DNA of 64,000 nt, taken from the NCBI RefSeq assembly GCF_036711975.1, contig NC_091976.1, forward strand, positions 27,218,001-27,282,000, in the 5' to 3' direction. A program made the position numbers and the translations under genes. Shown piece after piece: positions 48,001 to 64,000 of the stretch. This DNA is from Onthophagus taurus. Its lineage: Eukaryota > Arthropoda > Insecta > Coleoptera > Scarabaeidae. Position 1 is the stretch's first letter. Every line of letters starts with the position of its first letter. The notes beneath the pieces were generated by a model. The model saw only the letters and a program-made list of their open reading frames with translations. It was not told the origin of the DNA and did no database searches.

Positions 48001-49193
48001 ATATTTTTTCCTTCCATCCAGTCACTTGCTATGATTTCTGTTGTGTAACCTGCTGTTTCAGGGTACAAATCCCCATGGAAATCCCTATGAATGAACACAA
48101 ATAAATAAAATTAAAAAAATTAATTTTAACATTACCTGTATGTTTTTCTAGGCACTTGATACATGATTGGTATCACAGAAGTGCTAGTTAATTGCATAAT
48201 ACGATTAACTTCTCCCTGCATAACATTCAAAGCTCTTTTAGGAACTAAACAAGCTCCTTTAGTTTGTTCGCCTGAATGCCTTATTCCCTCAACTAAATAT
48301 GGCTCTTTATCAGTGACTTCCATATAACCAATCGTTGAGTCACCCTTTCCAGCCAAAAACAACATTCCTGTGTCAGAATCATATAGTGGCATTAAAATTC
48401 CTGTTGAACAATCCAATTCGAGTGATTTCTCAGGAGTTCCAAATTTTCTTACATCTCTAATCATGATTTGTCGTGATCTTTGTGCGTCAAATCCAGTTGT
48501 TAGGATTTTATCTGTCTCTCCTAACCAAACTATGCGGGAGTCTTTGATGCTTTGATGTCCGTTTCCGGTTTGTACACAAGAATTTTGAATTCTGGGGTCG
48601 ATAATTCGAACTTGTTTGTCTTTGCAAGAGGTAGCAAGAAGGGTTCCATCACGTTTCCAACTAACTGATTGAATGACCTCCATGTGGTCTTGGTTAGAAA
48701 ATATTTCTTTCTCAGAAATTAAATCCCATAAATTAAGGGTTGTATAAGAAGTGGAATGTAATAAAAACTCAGCTATAGGATGGAACCCAACTGTTTCCAC
48801 CCTTTTTTGTTTATAAGAAAAAACACATTCAGGATTACTTAAAGATTCTTGTAATCCCCCTTCGGGAATGTTCCAGATTTTAATCAAACAATCTTGAGAG
48901 CCAGTTGCCAATAAACCATCATGAAAAGGCGAAAAATCCATATCCGTGACAGTATCAGTATGTGCATGCAGTAAAGGCATTAATTTACTTTTCCTACCAC
49001 TATCATCCAAAGGTAAAACCGCTAAACTTGACCCTGCATGATCCCAATTAAAAGCCATAAACTTTCCAGACGCCGCGATATTATTCCCATACGTTTGATA
49101 CGATCCAATACAGATATCCCGCACGGTATTTTCCATTTTCGGCACGATCGGAGCCGCATTTTTGTATTTAGACGCTTTGAATCTCCAAGCCAT
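42078..49193 (-). CDS. pod1: Coronin-7 / POD-1, tandem beta-propeller actin regulator
   Basis: Coding exons, 5' to 3': 48136-49193, 47940-48084, 47476-47886, 43756-44254, 43587-43700, 42600-43537, 42414-42549, 42223-42356, 42078-42170. They sum to 3,528 nt (1,175 residues) with consistent phases and GT-AG ends. Residues 1-353 start MAWRFKASKYKNAAP and form the first WD40 propeller (ATGSQDCLIKIWNIPEGG). Then come a proline-rich linker, a Glu/Lys-rich acidic linker (540-700), and a second coronin unit from about 705, opening with the signature RVSKFRHLKG and holding WD40 repeats (ATGSYDMTVKIWDL). TELFQDDLFPP is a coronin C-terminal block. The last residues, DDMEGVDAKEWDE, are the acidic CA-type tail with Trp found in coronin-7. 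Such proteins link actin, microtubules and Golgi traffic. The third intron (44255-47475) is enlarged by a transposon. Reading past the third exon's donor gives only VPNV before a stop. Confidence 0.95.
44592..44740. repeat. Single foldback palindrome unit
   Basis: It opens with AGCGCTGAATAACAATTAAA, as the copy at 7722 does. The hairpin core lies at about 44650-44686 (TTTAGCCG...GGCTAAACCC), and the right arm ends in TTCTAG words. Confidence 0.85.
45060..47230. repeat. Tandem array, ~181-bp monomer in ~365-bp dimers
   Basis: The TCATATCAT-T/C-TGTAT landmark recurs at about 45078, 45216, 45393, 45577, 45752, 45935, 46117, 46300, 46482, 46669, 46850, 47031 and 47189. Internal steps are 175-187 bp; the first and last are shorter. 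Two monomer types alternate over most of the array (ATCATATCATCTG after a T-rich run, and ATCATATCATTTG after CAAATTTTCAAA). The basic unit is therefore a dimer of about 365 bp. The conserved words include GATATGATATATATG and ATATGATAGTATTAATAAAA. Very AT-rich, with no coding. Confidence 0.93.
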
Positions 49194-50340
49194 TTTTGGG
49201 TAAGTCTACATCAACTTCCTGTTCGGCGAAAAGTATCGATATTTTTCGTAAAAAATCACCTGGAATATTTTTTTTTGATTTCGACGGGTTTTAAAGCGAA
49301 AAAAATAGTTTTCGTTACCTTTTTAAGCGCATAAAACGATGAGTAAGGATGTAAACACAAAAAACGCCCTTTTCTGACAATCACTAACAGATTTGTATAC
49401 GTCAAATTGACGCCTAGTTGTCAATTGATACCAACAGTAAAAACTAAAAGTTACTATGATTTGAAAAAATTTTTAAAAAATGTTTTAATAATTTTTATTG
49501 TTAATACTATATGAAAGTACAAAATCTTCTATTATTATCATCCTAAATATACAATCGCGTAAACCTAAGTAAGTACATAGGAATTGATTTGTATGGAATA
49601 GCATGTTGTAAATCCATAAAATCACTTATGGACTAGTTTAATTAGAATAACAACGCTTATGAGGTCGTACAAGATCCAATTTATACAAAAATATGAAAAT
49701 AAAGATGTGATGTTCATTGTTTCTTCGCCCTTTTGCTTGATCCTACGACTAGAACAGATTTTTAGCTCCGATCCCAATAACGATTTGTACTTACTTTTAA
49801 CGAGTTATATATAAAAAACCTCATAGAAAAAAGAAACAATTTGTATAATACGTAAATATTTAAAAATTAACAAACTTCCCTACGGTATTATTCATATCGT
49901 TTATAATTATATACATACATTTCTTTTTAATTATTGTATCAAAATACGCATTTGATTCGTATTTACATAAAATGTAAAAAGGGAACTTACAAAAAAGATG
50001 AATTATTAATAATAGTTAAGAAAAAGAAGATTAATAAAGGTTTAAGAAACCTTTAAATGGTATTCGCTTTTATCTCCCGGTATATGTACCTATGACTAGA
50101 AATGTGTAGGAACGAGCAAAATTCAGATAGTTATATATAGATACTGCCCTGAAAAATTAGTACATAATTAAATATAAATGCGAGCTGGAAATGAAACTTA
50201 TAGCTACCATAAACGTTTATAATAAATGATGCTATTGATAATGTGTAGCAAGTAAAAACAAGACAAAATTAAAAAAATAAGTAATACAAAATACTTTTTT
50301 TAACCTACACTTTTAGATTTTTCTTGTTAAGAACTTATTT
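49194..50340. other. Coronin 5' flank and ITPK 3' flank
   Basis: Intergenic, AT-rich. It should hold the coronin promoter and the ITPK 3' UTR, both on the - strand. No TATA box close to the coronin start was recognised. Confidence 0.5.
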
Positions 50341-55010
<4,670 letters not shown>

Positions 55011-55700
55011 ATAAATCCCAGTGGAATATATGTAATTATAAACATCAAGGCTCGTACACGTTTAAAATAAACATTACGACTCTTATTAATATGCTTAAAT
55101 CTTGTTTTCTTTCTTGTTGTTGCTAATGATGTTGGTTTTGTTGATTTTATTGCAAGGTTAACTAACCTCAAAAAAAATGACCGTTAACAGTTATTCAACG
55201 ATACCGCATGATTAAAGCTGGATAACGAGAAATGTGTTATCGATGTCATCAAATTCTATTTTAATAATAACCACGAACTCAAATCGTAACCGAATTCGTT
55301 TATCAAAAATACTGTATATAGGTTGAATAAAAATTCTAACCTCAAAGTTTTCTATTATTATAGCGACATCTTTTGACATTACAGATTTTTCGATGATCTT
55401 ATGACCAAAATTGTGTATTTACTACTTATTTATAAATAAAAAAAAATTAAATCAATATTGAACATGAATTGCATATTAAATAAATAAATCAAATAGTAAA
55501 TTTAAATTTTTGAATTTTATTTGTAGTTACACTATAACCCAATAGATGGCGGAAATAAAATTTTAAAAATTTTTAATTTAATATAAATTAGGGATTAATA
55601 TATTTATGCAAGTTAATAAAATTAATTAATTAATTAATAGAAGCACAATATTTCTTTTATTAATGAAAATATATTGCTTGTGTTAATTTTAATTTTGTAT
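55011..55700. other. ITPK 5' flank
   Basis: AT-rich. A - strand frame runs from 55171 through the ITPK start in another phase and has no family motif. No TATA box recognised at a useful distance. Confidence 0.4.
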
Positions 55701-55719
55701 CGAGGTTTTGCAAATCTTG

Positions 55720-56690
55720 CGCTAAAAAAGATAAAAATTAAATTAATTATTTTTGTTTTTAAATATAAGATTAAATTACAAAATATAAACAACTTAACTT
55801 TGCAGAGTAGAAATAAATAATAACTAAATAATAATTTTATTAAAAATTTTTAATTTTTTGATATAGGCAACCCAAATGACTCATTTTTCTTAATCGATAA
55901 TATTAAAAAGCGTTTTTAATTATAAACATAAAACTTCTTTAATTATAACGCATTAAATACATCATATTAAACCATATTAATCATATTAATTTGTTAATAA
56001 ATTAACCTAATAAAAATAAATTGTTAAATGTGAATTAAATTTGTGATTAATTAAAATCAATAAAATTAAATTAATTATTTCTGATTTTAAATATAAGATT
56101 AAATTACAAAATATAATTAATTTAATTTTGCACATTAGAAATAAATAATAATTTTATTAAACATTTTTTAATTTTTGATATAGGCAACCCAAATGACTCA
56201 TTTTTCATAATCGACATTCAAAAACGTTTTTAATTAAAAATATAAAACTTCTTTAATTATAACGCATTAAATACATCATATTAAATTATATTAATCATAT
56301 TAATTTGTTAATAAATTAACTTAATAAAAATAAATTGTTAAATGTGAATTAAATTTGTGATTAATTAAAATCAATAAAATTAAATTAATTATTTCTGATT
56401 TTAAATATAAAGTTAAATTACAAAATTTAATTTAATTTTGCCCATTAGAAATAAATAATAATTTTATTAAAATAATTTTAATTTTTGATATAGGCAACCC
56501 AAATGACTCATTTTTCTTAATCGACAATTTTAAAAAGCGTTTTTAATTAAAAACATAAAACTTCTTTAATTATAAAGCATTAAATACATCATATTAATAA
56601 ATTAACTTAATAAAAATAAATTATTAAATGTGAATTAAATTTGTGATTAATTAAATATGCAACCCAAATAGCATATTTTAAATTTAAAAA
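55720..56690. repeat. ~310-bp AT-rich tandem repeat, about three copies
   Basis: GATATAGGCAACCCAAATGA occurs at 55860, 56177 and 56487 (steps 317 and 310), each followed by the same order of words (CTCATTTTTC, AAACTTCTTTAATTATAA, GTGAATTAAATTTGTGATTA). A partial fourth begins near 56657 with GCAACCCAAATAGCATATTT. Mostly A and T; no coding. Confidence 0.92.
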
Positions 56691-59175
56691 TTAATAATTT
56701 TAATTAATATCTTTAACAATTTTATTTGTTCATCATCGCATCTCGTCAATTCTGTAACAAGACAAATACACCAAGAATTTCACAGTTTATGTAAAAGCAG
56801 CGGTAAATCTCTTCAGCTTGTTTTACTTCTTTTCTAACGTTCACCTGCGAAGTTTCGGTTTCATTATTAAAAGTGATAAAGTGCCCGGACGGTTTCCATT
56901 TCGGAAATGGCTCCGGTACTTCCAAGGTTTAAGTAATTGTTGCGTAGCGAACTAGGCGGTGTTCCTTCTCTCCTTCGGTTTGAAACCGTCGAGAGCTTAA
57001 GGTTAAGCTAAAGTTAAGTTTCAAAGTACTTAGTAGTTACAAGTTACGAACGTGCTAAGATATTAAATATAATTAGAATGAAACGAGAATAAAGTGAATT
57101 TAGTATGATGAGAAGATGTTAAGATCAAAACTTGTAAATGTTGAAGCCAACAGTTGTCCTTTAATAGCAGCTAATAATGTTTTTGGCATAACTTGATTAA
57201 ACGGAATTTCTAACTAAGGCAATTAATCTAATAGATTTTGGTGCTTTTGGTGATTTGATTTGCGATTGGATTTAATCTTTTTTAACGTTGATAAAAAATC
57301 CATAAAGCTTATCTATTTTTTTAGGATTTATTGCAACCGCTTTTAGAGATAAGCTTAAAAAAAGAGATGGTTCCTTTTTTTAACTTTTTATGTGAATAGT
57401 AAATCAGCAAATTTTTTTTTGTAACTTTCTACCTGTTGGCGCTTGTTTTTTAGCAAACGTCATAAACCTGAAGCTTATCCAGACGATTGGACGCAGTGAA
57501 ACGGTTAAAACGCGTGCCCTTTTTAATGGTACTGCAAATTTTACCGTTGGTGAGGGAAGCTTGGACAGTAGCCGCAATCATCATTAAAATTCGCCCCCTA
57601 AATAAATAGACGAGCGGCTTTAAACCAGAGTTTATGTTAGTTGAACGCGTTCACAAACTTTCAGCCTCGTTTTGCTCGCACACAACCCAACCCCCAATTT
57701 GGATCCCTCAAAACTATGCATCGCAATTTAACTTTTAACTTTTTAAGTATGATTAGTTGAACTGAATACAGTTCAGCAAAGAACTTTAGTTACTAGAGTA
57801 GAAATGTAAGAAAGCAAAAGTTTGTCATAAATGATTTTAGTTTTTACAAGAAATTTTATGTATTCTCTGCATGTTTTCTTTAATAAGCTTAAATACATTT
57901 TTAATACTAATAAATTATTAAAACCTTAAAAGGGTACTTAAAGTTGCAAAAGTTATCTTTAAACTCTTTTTATAACTTTAACAGGCTAAATGCGTCCGAC
58001 ACAAATCTTAGTTTAAATCATAATCGTTTACTGAGATTTCAGAACTGTTCGTGTAACCCATTTAGAAAGCAGTCGAGATGAAAATTGACATCACTTGCAC
58101 TTTAAACTTGAATATTCGTAATCAACTTAAGAAACTTTCAAGAAATTCAAACTTGATTTAAATTGCCTCTATTAACATAATAATTTTTTTAGCGAAATAA
58201 AGGAAATAAGCAAAAACTGTCAGGTTCCGGTCCTTGTAAATTTTTTATTAGACACTTGAGGCATTTGGGATCGTGGGGAATTCCACCAAATTCGGTTGAC
58301 ACGTCAAAAAGATGTATCGGCGTAATTACGTTTTGCCCAAAACTTTGTTAAAGTCTTTCGCAGTGTGGTTGAATCCTTGGCAACCGGTGAAAATGCGTAC
58401 AACGAACGAGGTTATTTTTTATTTATCCCGATACACATCCCGAACATTTCCTTCGGGCGATGCTCATTGATTATTTCTTACGACTGTCGTGTTACACCTT
58501 CGTCAAAACCCGACTCTAACCCCGAAAACTCATAAATAACACAAAAACAAATTCTTGTATAACGAAATTAATTTAATTGTAAAATTATTTTATTATAAAA
58601 GAAAAATTAGTAAGAGAAAATTACTTGTAGATATTAATACTTGCAAATATCCGAAGGAGTAATTCATTGGAGTAGAGACCACGGGACTTAGGGGCTTCCA
58701 TCAGTGTAGCAAATGAACTCGAAGGTACCTCGGGACTCGTCCGAAGAACGAGATTAAATGTACTTGGCCTCTCACGCCTCGCTGGTTGTTCATTTGACGA
58801 TATTGCCCCCCGACCTACCCTGTTGCCCCCCTTTACCTTTGATCTCTATAAGGCGAATCTCCTAGAAAAGGTTTGATCTCAACGGGTTCTCAAATAGAAA
58901 TCTCTTAGGAGTTTTTGTTTTATAAGATCTTTGTAAAATATAAACTTGTATTTGGATATTTTTACATAATTACACAAATTTTACATGATTTTAGACACTT
59001 TTGATCAGTAAAAAGTTGTTTGCAAAGTACAATCGATTTTATAATGCTAATAGAAATGTAAATCAACCTCGAAAACTTATCTAAATACTATCTCTCTTTA
59101 AACGATCTAAGTCGTGCTAGCCACTGCTAGATAGGATGAAGATGAAGAAAAGCTTAATCTTTAGCCCAAAAAAAT
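56691..59175. other. Gene-free stretch
   Basis: No coding exon recognised. 56800-57000 and 58640-58870 are richer in G+C and non-repetitive. 59085-59150 resembles 61211-61270 (TTTAAACGATCTAAGTCGTG against TTTAAACAATCTAAGTCGCG), so it belongs to the LINE-associated repeat that follows. Confidence 0.45.
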
Positions 59176-60770
59176 TTTTTGCAAATTAATTCTATGACTC
59201 ATAATAACAGTCAATTACCCACACAGTTGCAGAATCCTGATGGCATAAGTAATTTTTTTGTTCATACCGTTCAAGATATCTTTGACGATATTACGTTGGG
59301 AGAGACTGATGATTGCTATAAAGAGTTTGCAGCTTTCACTTCCAATGTATTTTCATTTCGTACGGTTACCACGTCTGAGGTTATGGAAGTTATTTCAGTG
59401 ATCTCTTCTTCAATGGGGACTGACTTGGTTGCTATTAGTATGCTTCAGATGTGTTGCCGTTTGTCAAAACATTTTAAATTCTTGTATGATTGAAAATATT
59501 TTTCTTGATCAATGGAAACGGGCTGCTTCCATTACCAAAGAAAAAGAATCCAGTTGATTATGAGGACTTGCGTCCTATCAGTATTTGGCCAACTATGTCT
59601 AAAATCTTGGAAAAAGTAATGAAAAATCAATTAATCGCTTATATTGAACAGAACAACTTGTTACCACTTCAGCGATCTGGTTTTCACGCTGATCATAGTT
59701 ACACTACAGCTACGCTAAGACTCACTGATGATGTTTTGGGTGCAGCTGATAAAGGTATTCTTCCAACGGTGGTACTCCTGGATTTTTCTAAGGCATTTGA
59801 CACCATTGATCATACATTGCTCTGTCATATAATGGGGTTGTTGGGACTGGGTCGTGGTGCCGTGGCACTAATACAAAACTACTTAACTACTAATCGGGAA
59901 TCGTAAGAAGTTATTGTTGGTTCAGGTCTCTTTGCACTCTATACTTCTAGTTTCGCTGCCAATTTGTCCTCTTTTAATATTAATGTATGCTGATGATATT
60001 CAAATATACCAATCATTTCGTCGACTCGATTCGATTTACAAATTATCCGTAAGATTGCTAATTTCCATCAATTGAAGATGGAATATGTGGATATGCTTTG
60101 GAAGTTCTGTAGAGAGTGTTCAGGTTAATATTGATCTAAAATTGGGAAATATACCTTTGAAGCGTGTGGATAATGTGAAGTGCTTAGGTCTAACACTTGA
60201 TAATAGTTTTAGATATTGTGGGCAGATTAATGATCATATAAAGAAAGCTTATTTCTACCTTAGGCAATTACATCCTCATACAGCTTATTTGTCATATAAT
60301 ATCAAAAAACAATTATGGATGCTTACGTCTTGTCACAATTTAATTATATGGCACCGATTTACCACGCAGCAATCGCCATGGATACGGCTTATCGTATTCA
60401 GAAAGTACAAAATTGCTGCCTTCGTTACATCTTTGGTATCAGGAAGTATGACCGAGTATCGCACAGGCTGAAGGATGTGAACTGGTTAAAAATGAGCTCT
60501 AGATGTGAACTGCTTACTTTGTTATTGTTTCACAAAATAATCATGACACGGATCCCACGATACCTCTATGACAAAATCACATTTAAGTCAAATGATGGAA
60601 GATATCCAACCAGGGTTTGTCTTACAATCATACCACCTAAATATAGAACATCATTATTTCAGCGGTCTTTCACATACCATGTCTATAAATCTTACGGAAG
60701 CTTATCTATGTCGATCTGATAATTGCGTATGTCTAGTTTTAAAAGGTGGGTATTGGAAAGATTGAGAGAC
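59176..60770 (+). mobile_element. Decayed Jockey/CR1-like LINE
   Basis: In order on the + strand: a pre-RT segment (59179-59493), IENIFLDQWKRA, then after a frameshift DYEDLRPISIWPTMSKILEK and VLLDFSKAFDTIDHTLL (59490-59906), the catalytic MYADDIQIYQSFR (about 59985), VDNVKCLGLTLDNSF (60085-60471), and RIQKVQNCCLRYIFGIRKYD (60315-60719). This is the full RT-to-C-terminus order of a CR1/Jockey-type element. At least four frame changes make it inactive, and no endonuclease domain was seen upstream. Confidence 0.92.
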
Positions 60771-60946
60771 ATTTGAAAGATGGTTCTTTACCAGATTTAT
60801 AATGTTATTTGATTTGTGGTCGTGCATTAATGTGCGGTCTGACCTTGTATCTGTATATACATATCTTGCCCATATGTGATATATACCTTTTTTTTCTCTC
60901 GTCCTTTTTCTCAATTTTTTACTTTTTCCTTCATTGTTATTATTAG

Positions 60947-61205
60947 TGCAGAGTGATGAAACTAAATCGATTGAATCTTCGCCGAGTTCCAAAACAAATA
61001 GCGCATCAATTTAGCTTCAGAATAAGAATATCCAGTATTAGTTTTTTTATAATTTATCTGTTGTCATGCTGTTTCCAGACATGAGCGGTGTCTTTTGAGC
61101 AGCCAAGGTTTGTTGGCTAATTCCTAGAACTATTTCATGTAATCTGCTTGCATACTGCTTCGTGCCAAATTACATTTTCGTGATGATCAAATGCGTATGA
61201 ATGTT
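60947..61205. repeat. Direct repeat, copy 1 (LINE-associated)
   Basis: About 255 bp, including GATTGAATCTTCGCCGAGTT, TGTTGTCATGCTGTTTCCAG and TGCATACTGCTTCGTGCCAA. The same sequence recurs at 61501-61765. Confidence 0.93.
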
Positions 61206-61500
61206 AAAGAGAGTTCAGTATCTCCCTTTAAACAATCTAAGTCGCGCTCGTCACTGCTAAATAGGAAGAAGACAAGGAAAAGTACGAGAAGTGCTTCTTC
61301 CAGCAAAACATTGAAGTGACATGGATCTATGAGTGACGTGTCAGTTTTTAGTTCCTGTAAACATCTCGTGAACTCTTCTCCCCTAGCGAATATTGCGGGA
61401 GTGCAAACCTCAGAACGACAGTATTTGGAATCAATGTTGCAGATGAATAATGATAACGAGTCTTAAAACGCTTAAATTCCTTGCTGTTAATATGTTTATT
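61206..61500. other. Spacer between LINE-associated direct repeats
   Basis: The + strand reads SPFKQSKSRSSLLNRKKTRK from about 61220, and after a stop a further 40-codon frame. This could be the decayed first frame of a LINE, but no defining motif is present. Confidence 0.4.
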
Positions 61501-61765
61501 ATGCAAAGTGATGAACCTAAAAGGATTGAATCTTCGCCGAGTTCCAAAACAAATAGCGTATCAACTTAGCTTCAGAATAGGAATATGCAGTATTAGTTTT
61601 TTATGATGTATCTGTTGTCATGCTGTTTCCAGACATAAGCGGTGTCTTTTGAGCAGCCATGTTTTGTTGGCTAATTCCTAGAACTATTTCATGTAATCTG
61701 TTTGCATACTGCTTCGTGCCAAATTACATTTTCGTGATGCAAAATGCGTATGAATGATAAAATTA
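61501..61765. repeat. Direct repeat, copy 2 (LINE-associated)
   Basis: Second copy of 60947-61205, displaced by about 554 bp. A 68-codon - strand frame at 61689-61895 spans its edge and has no recognised domain. Confidence 0.93.
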
Positions 61766-61899
61766 CGGTGTTCTCCATCATTGAGTTGGGTCCTAGCTCG
61801 TCCAGAGCATCAGGTTTACCTTCTTCTTCTTCTCTACCCCTTCTTCGTAAACGTCTCAATTCCATGTCTTGATTTTTATCCATATTTTTCAACAACTTA

Positions 61900-62912
61900 T
61901 GACTTGTACGATTTTTACTGATTTTTCACGATTAACTATTAGTAGCTAAACCTGCCGTAATTGGGGTCAAAACTTTATCTCTTTACTTCATTATACGCGG
62001 GTGAATAACTAATGACGATGGCCAGAGAAAGAGATGAGAAGTTACCCAAAAGTTATAAAGTAATTATAATTAATAAAAAAAAATAAATCATATCAGAATA
62101 AATTTTAATTTAAAATTGTTGTGATTAACGTTTTAAATGTAAGGGCGTTTATTTCATTATGTACACAGTATAATTACCGCGGAATTTGCTTTAGTAGACG
62201 TCTCTGAAATTCGGTTACGTGTTTGTCTTGTGAGAGTAGTTTGCTAAATTTAAATCCCCTCGTAAAATAGCACATGGGGTCGCGGTAACCGTTATAAATC
62301 AACTTAAACCTTACGTTGCAATTAATTCCTTAAACCTAACACCATCCCCAAAAAAATATCCCGGCATAAATTTATTCGCAAATAATTGATTGATAACCCT
62401 AATTAAGCAATTACATCGATTAAGATTAAGCACGTAATTTGTGTAATTCGATGTTAATTGGATTCGGCATCCTGAATCCTACAGATTTACGCTTAAGTAA
62501 ACATCCTAAACAAATCGATACAATCGAATTTATAGATTAGCGTTTAAAACACTTATTCTTCAAAGTACAAACGCTACGAGATGTAAAGCGAAACGTAAAT
62601 GGGGTTTTCCTGAATTAGTCTAATCGGAATCTTTGCCACTGCTGCACTTAGCAAATTGTAAACCGATTAACTAATTGGGAAAATCGGCTTACACCCTTAA
62701 GGTTTAAAGTTTCGAGATAAATCGCCGTGAAATTTCATTAACAACTCATAAAGTAGTCCATCTTCATTAACAAAATTAAATTAAAAATTATTTATTAAAT
62801 TAAGAAAGCATTGAAACAATTAATTAAAATTAATTGATCATTCAAACTTGACGTTTTGAACAATTTAGAAGATTCGAATTAAAATCTAAATTATAGTAAA
62901 AAAAATATAACG
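61900..62912. other. EF-hand gene upstream region
   Basis: No coding exon recognised. AT-rich, with no TATA box at a clear distance from the start codon at 62913. Confidence 0.45.
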
Positions 62913-63377
62913 ATGAATGAGGATAAATCGAAAATTGATTTGCATAAGAAGATTTGGAACATATTCAAGCAATTCGAGAAGGATGGAGACGGCATCATTA
63001 GAACGGAGGATCTGGAAGCTCTAATGAAGACCCTTAACATCGAGTTTGCTCCACACAAATTAACACGAGCCGTTAAAATCCTCGATCCCGAGTCAGTGGG
63101 TACTATTGAAATCGCAAACTTTATGGATTATATGGCTCGTTGTTACGACGATCAAACGGAAAGAGAAACGCTAAAAGAAGCGTTAAAAGTTTTTGAAAAT
63201 GACGATGCGAAAGGATGTATTTCAACTAACGAGCTTGTCAAGCAATTATTAGCTTTGGATGATAGTCTTAGTGAAGAAGAAGCCGTTGAACTTTTAGAGG
63301 AGGTAGGAATTAGTGGCGGTTATGCAAATATTGATGAAGTTTTAGACAAGGTTATTAAAGAATTAAGTTTTAGTTAA
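62913..63377 (+). CDS. Calmodulin-like EF-hand protein, intronless
   Basis: The protein has 154 residues in one exon, the length of calmodulin or troponin C, with four EF-hand positions. Loop 1 (residues 22-33, EKDGDGIIRTED) keeps three acidic ligands and the central glycine, but has Glu at position 1 and Asp at position 12. Loop 2 (from Asp58, DPESVGTIEIAN) lacks the position-12 acid. Loop 3 (from Glu95, ENDDAKGCISTNE) is one residue too long. Loop 4 is unrecognisable. At most one or two sites would bind calcium. It belongs to the calmodulin/troponin C/myosin light chain superfamily; exact orthology is unknown to me. The absence of introns could mean retroposition or a testis-type calmodulin-like gene. 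AATAAA occurs at 63385, eight bases past the stop, and again at 63431. Confidence 0.88.
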   Translation: MNEDKSKIDLHKKIWNIFKQFEKDGDGIIRTEDLEALMKTLNIEFAPHKLTRAVKILDPESVGTIEIANFMDYMARCYDDQTERETLKEALKVFENDDAKGCISTNELVKQLLALDDSLSEEEAVELLEEVGISGGYANIDEVLDKVIKELSFS

Positions 63378-63898
63378 AAGGTAGAATAAAAATTTTATTA
63401 AAAAAATTTTGTGGTGAAGTTATTTAAGTAATAAATAATCCTTATTATTACCAACCCCAGAGTTTCTCGCATCGCAAAACAACAATACAACCGGTCTTTG
63501 TTGTATTAGTGGTATCAACGTGCACGATCTTCCCTCTAACAAATTGAACCTCGCCTAAAAACAATGTAGGTCAGCTTTCCCCTTCTTGGAGAAACTTGGG
63601 GAAGCTCGCGTTTAGAAGACGACGACGATGGGGATGTTGGAACTACCTGTAGAGCTGTTTTCCAACACACCCCGCTTTCCCTTCAACGTTTCCACAGGAA
63701 CATTTCCCCACCACTGCCGCCACCTGTATCCGCTAACGTCTAAAATATCGATTCCCGGCATAATAATAATTCAAATCCTCCGGACGGTCGGGTCGCTACG
63801 AGAGAACAGGTGTTTTTGTCGGCTACAAGTTTTTCAACGTAATGAATTCGTAAGTGCACCGAGGTTTGCGACACCAAAACAAAGCTCAACCCAACCAT
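63378..63898. other. EF-hand gene 3' flank
   Basis: Includes polyadenylation signals at 63385 and about 63431. A 92-codon frame at 63628-63906 has no recognisable domain; it could be part of a further gene outside the window. Confidence 0.4.
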
Positions 63899-64000
63899 CC
63901 CTTTAATTCCAGCTAATAATGGTCTTGATATTTGTGGGAATGAAAAGACAGAAAAGACCGCGTCGTTGGTTGCCTGGAGATCAAAAGCTTCAAGTCCGGG
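63899..64000 (+). mobile_element. Possible LINE RNase H scrap at window end
   Basis: The + strand reads PLIPANNGLDICGNEKTEKT then ASLVAWRSKASSP. The GLxICGNEKxEKxASL pattern resembles the GIxGNEKADxLA box of RNase H domains in non-LTR retrotransposons. It is cut by the window end, so the call is tentative. Confidence 0.45.

Noticed and set aside
55011-55171. Upstream extension of ITPK from a Met at 55171
   Set aside because: That frame is out of phase with the ITPK coding frame, and the family's N-terminal sequence begins at 55010.

Overview
The window is a stretch of insect nuclear genome, most likely from a beetle. It is AT-rich, has short spliceosomal introns (55-60 bp where no transposon has entered), and carries dense eukaryotic transposon debris. 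Five host genes are supported. On the + strand are an intronless achaete-scute family bHLH gene read as asense (16538-17500), a seven-coding-exon CYP4G cytochrome P450 (35621-37892) and an intronless calmodulin-like EF-hand gene (62913-63377). On the - strand are a nine-exon coronin-7/POD-1 gene (42078-49193) and a four-exon inositol tetrakisphosphate 1-kinase gene (50341-55010). Splice junctions were read by eye. All four spliced models (including one transposase) give uninterrupted frames.

Layout. 1-2440 is a 172-bp satellite array with a decayed edge. 5.3-9.1 kb holds a Penelope-like retroelement with reverse transcriptase and GIY-YIG domains, an opposed fragment of the same family, and a piggyBac remnant. 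12.0-14.8 kb is a LINE RNase H scrap followed by tandem copies of a PIF/Harbinger-derived segment. asense sits in cleaner DNA at about 16-17.5 kb. 18.9-20.7 and 23.4-24.9 kb are two arrays of nested palindromes sharing one roughly 36-bp hairpin core; the second is bracketed by a 115-bp direct repeat. 25.8-28.4 kb has a Tigger remnant and a LINE fragment. 31.1-33.0 kb is a complete Tc1/mariner-type transposon with DD82E catalytic spacing, an intron and perfect 28-bp terminal inverted repeats. 33.3-34.6 kb is an inverted-repeat-bounded unit containing a LINE fragment. CYP4G follows, then duplicated non-coding DNA and another LINE fragment. One coronin intron contains a 3-kb TIR-bounded, Tigger-like element whose interior is mostly tandem repeat. 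The last ITPK intron has collected piggyBac and Harbinger pieces and a minisatellite. 55.7-56.7 kb is a very AT-rich tandem repeat. 59.2-61.8 kb holds decayed LINE sequence.

How the genes relate. asense next to CYP4G matches, from memory, the Drosophila arrangement at the achaete-scute complex, so this looks like the asense end of an insect AS-C. CYP4G enzymes make cuticular hydrocarbons; asense specifies neural precursors. The linkage is positional, not a shared pathway. Coronin-7 (actin/Golgi traffic) and ITPK (inositol phosphate metabolism) are tandem on the opposite strand and are not functionally linked.

Limits: all family calls rest on motifs read from translated sequence without database searches. 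Transposon boundaries are approximate unless terminal repeats are stated. Large gene-free stretches are listed as such.
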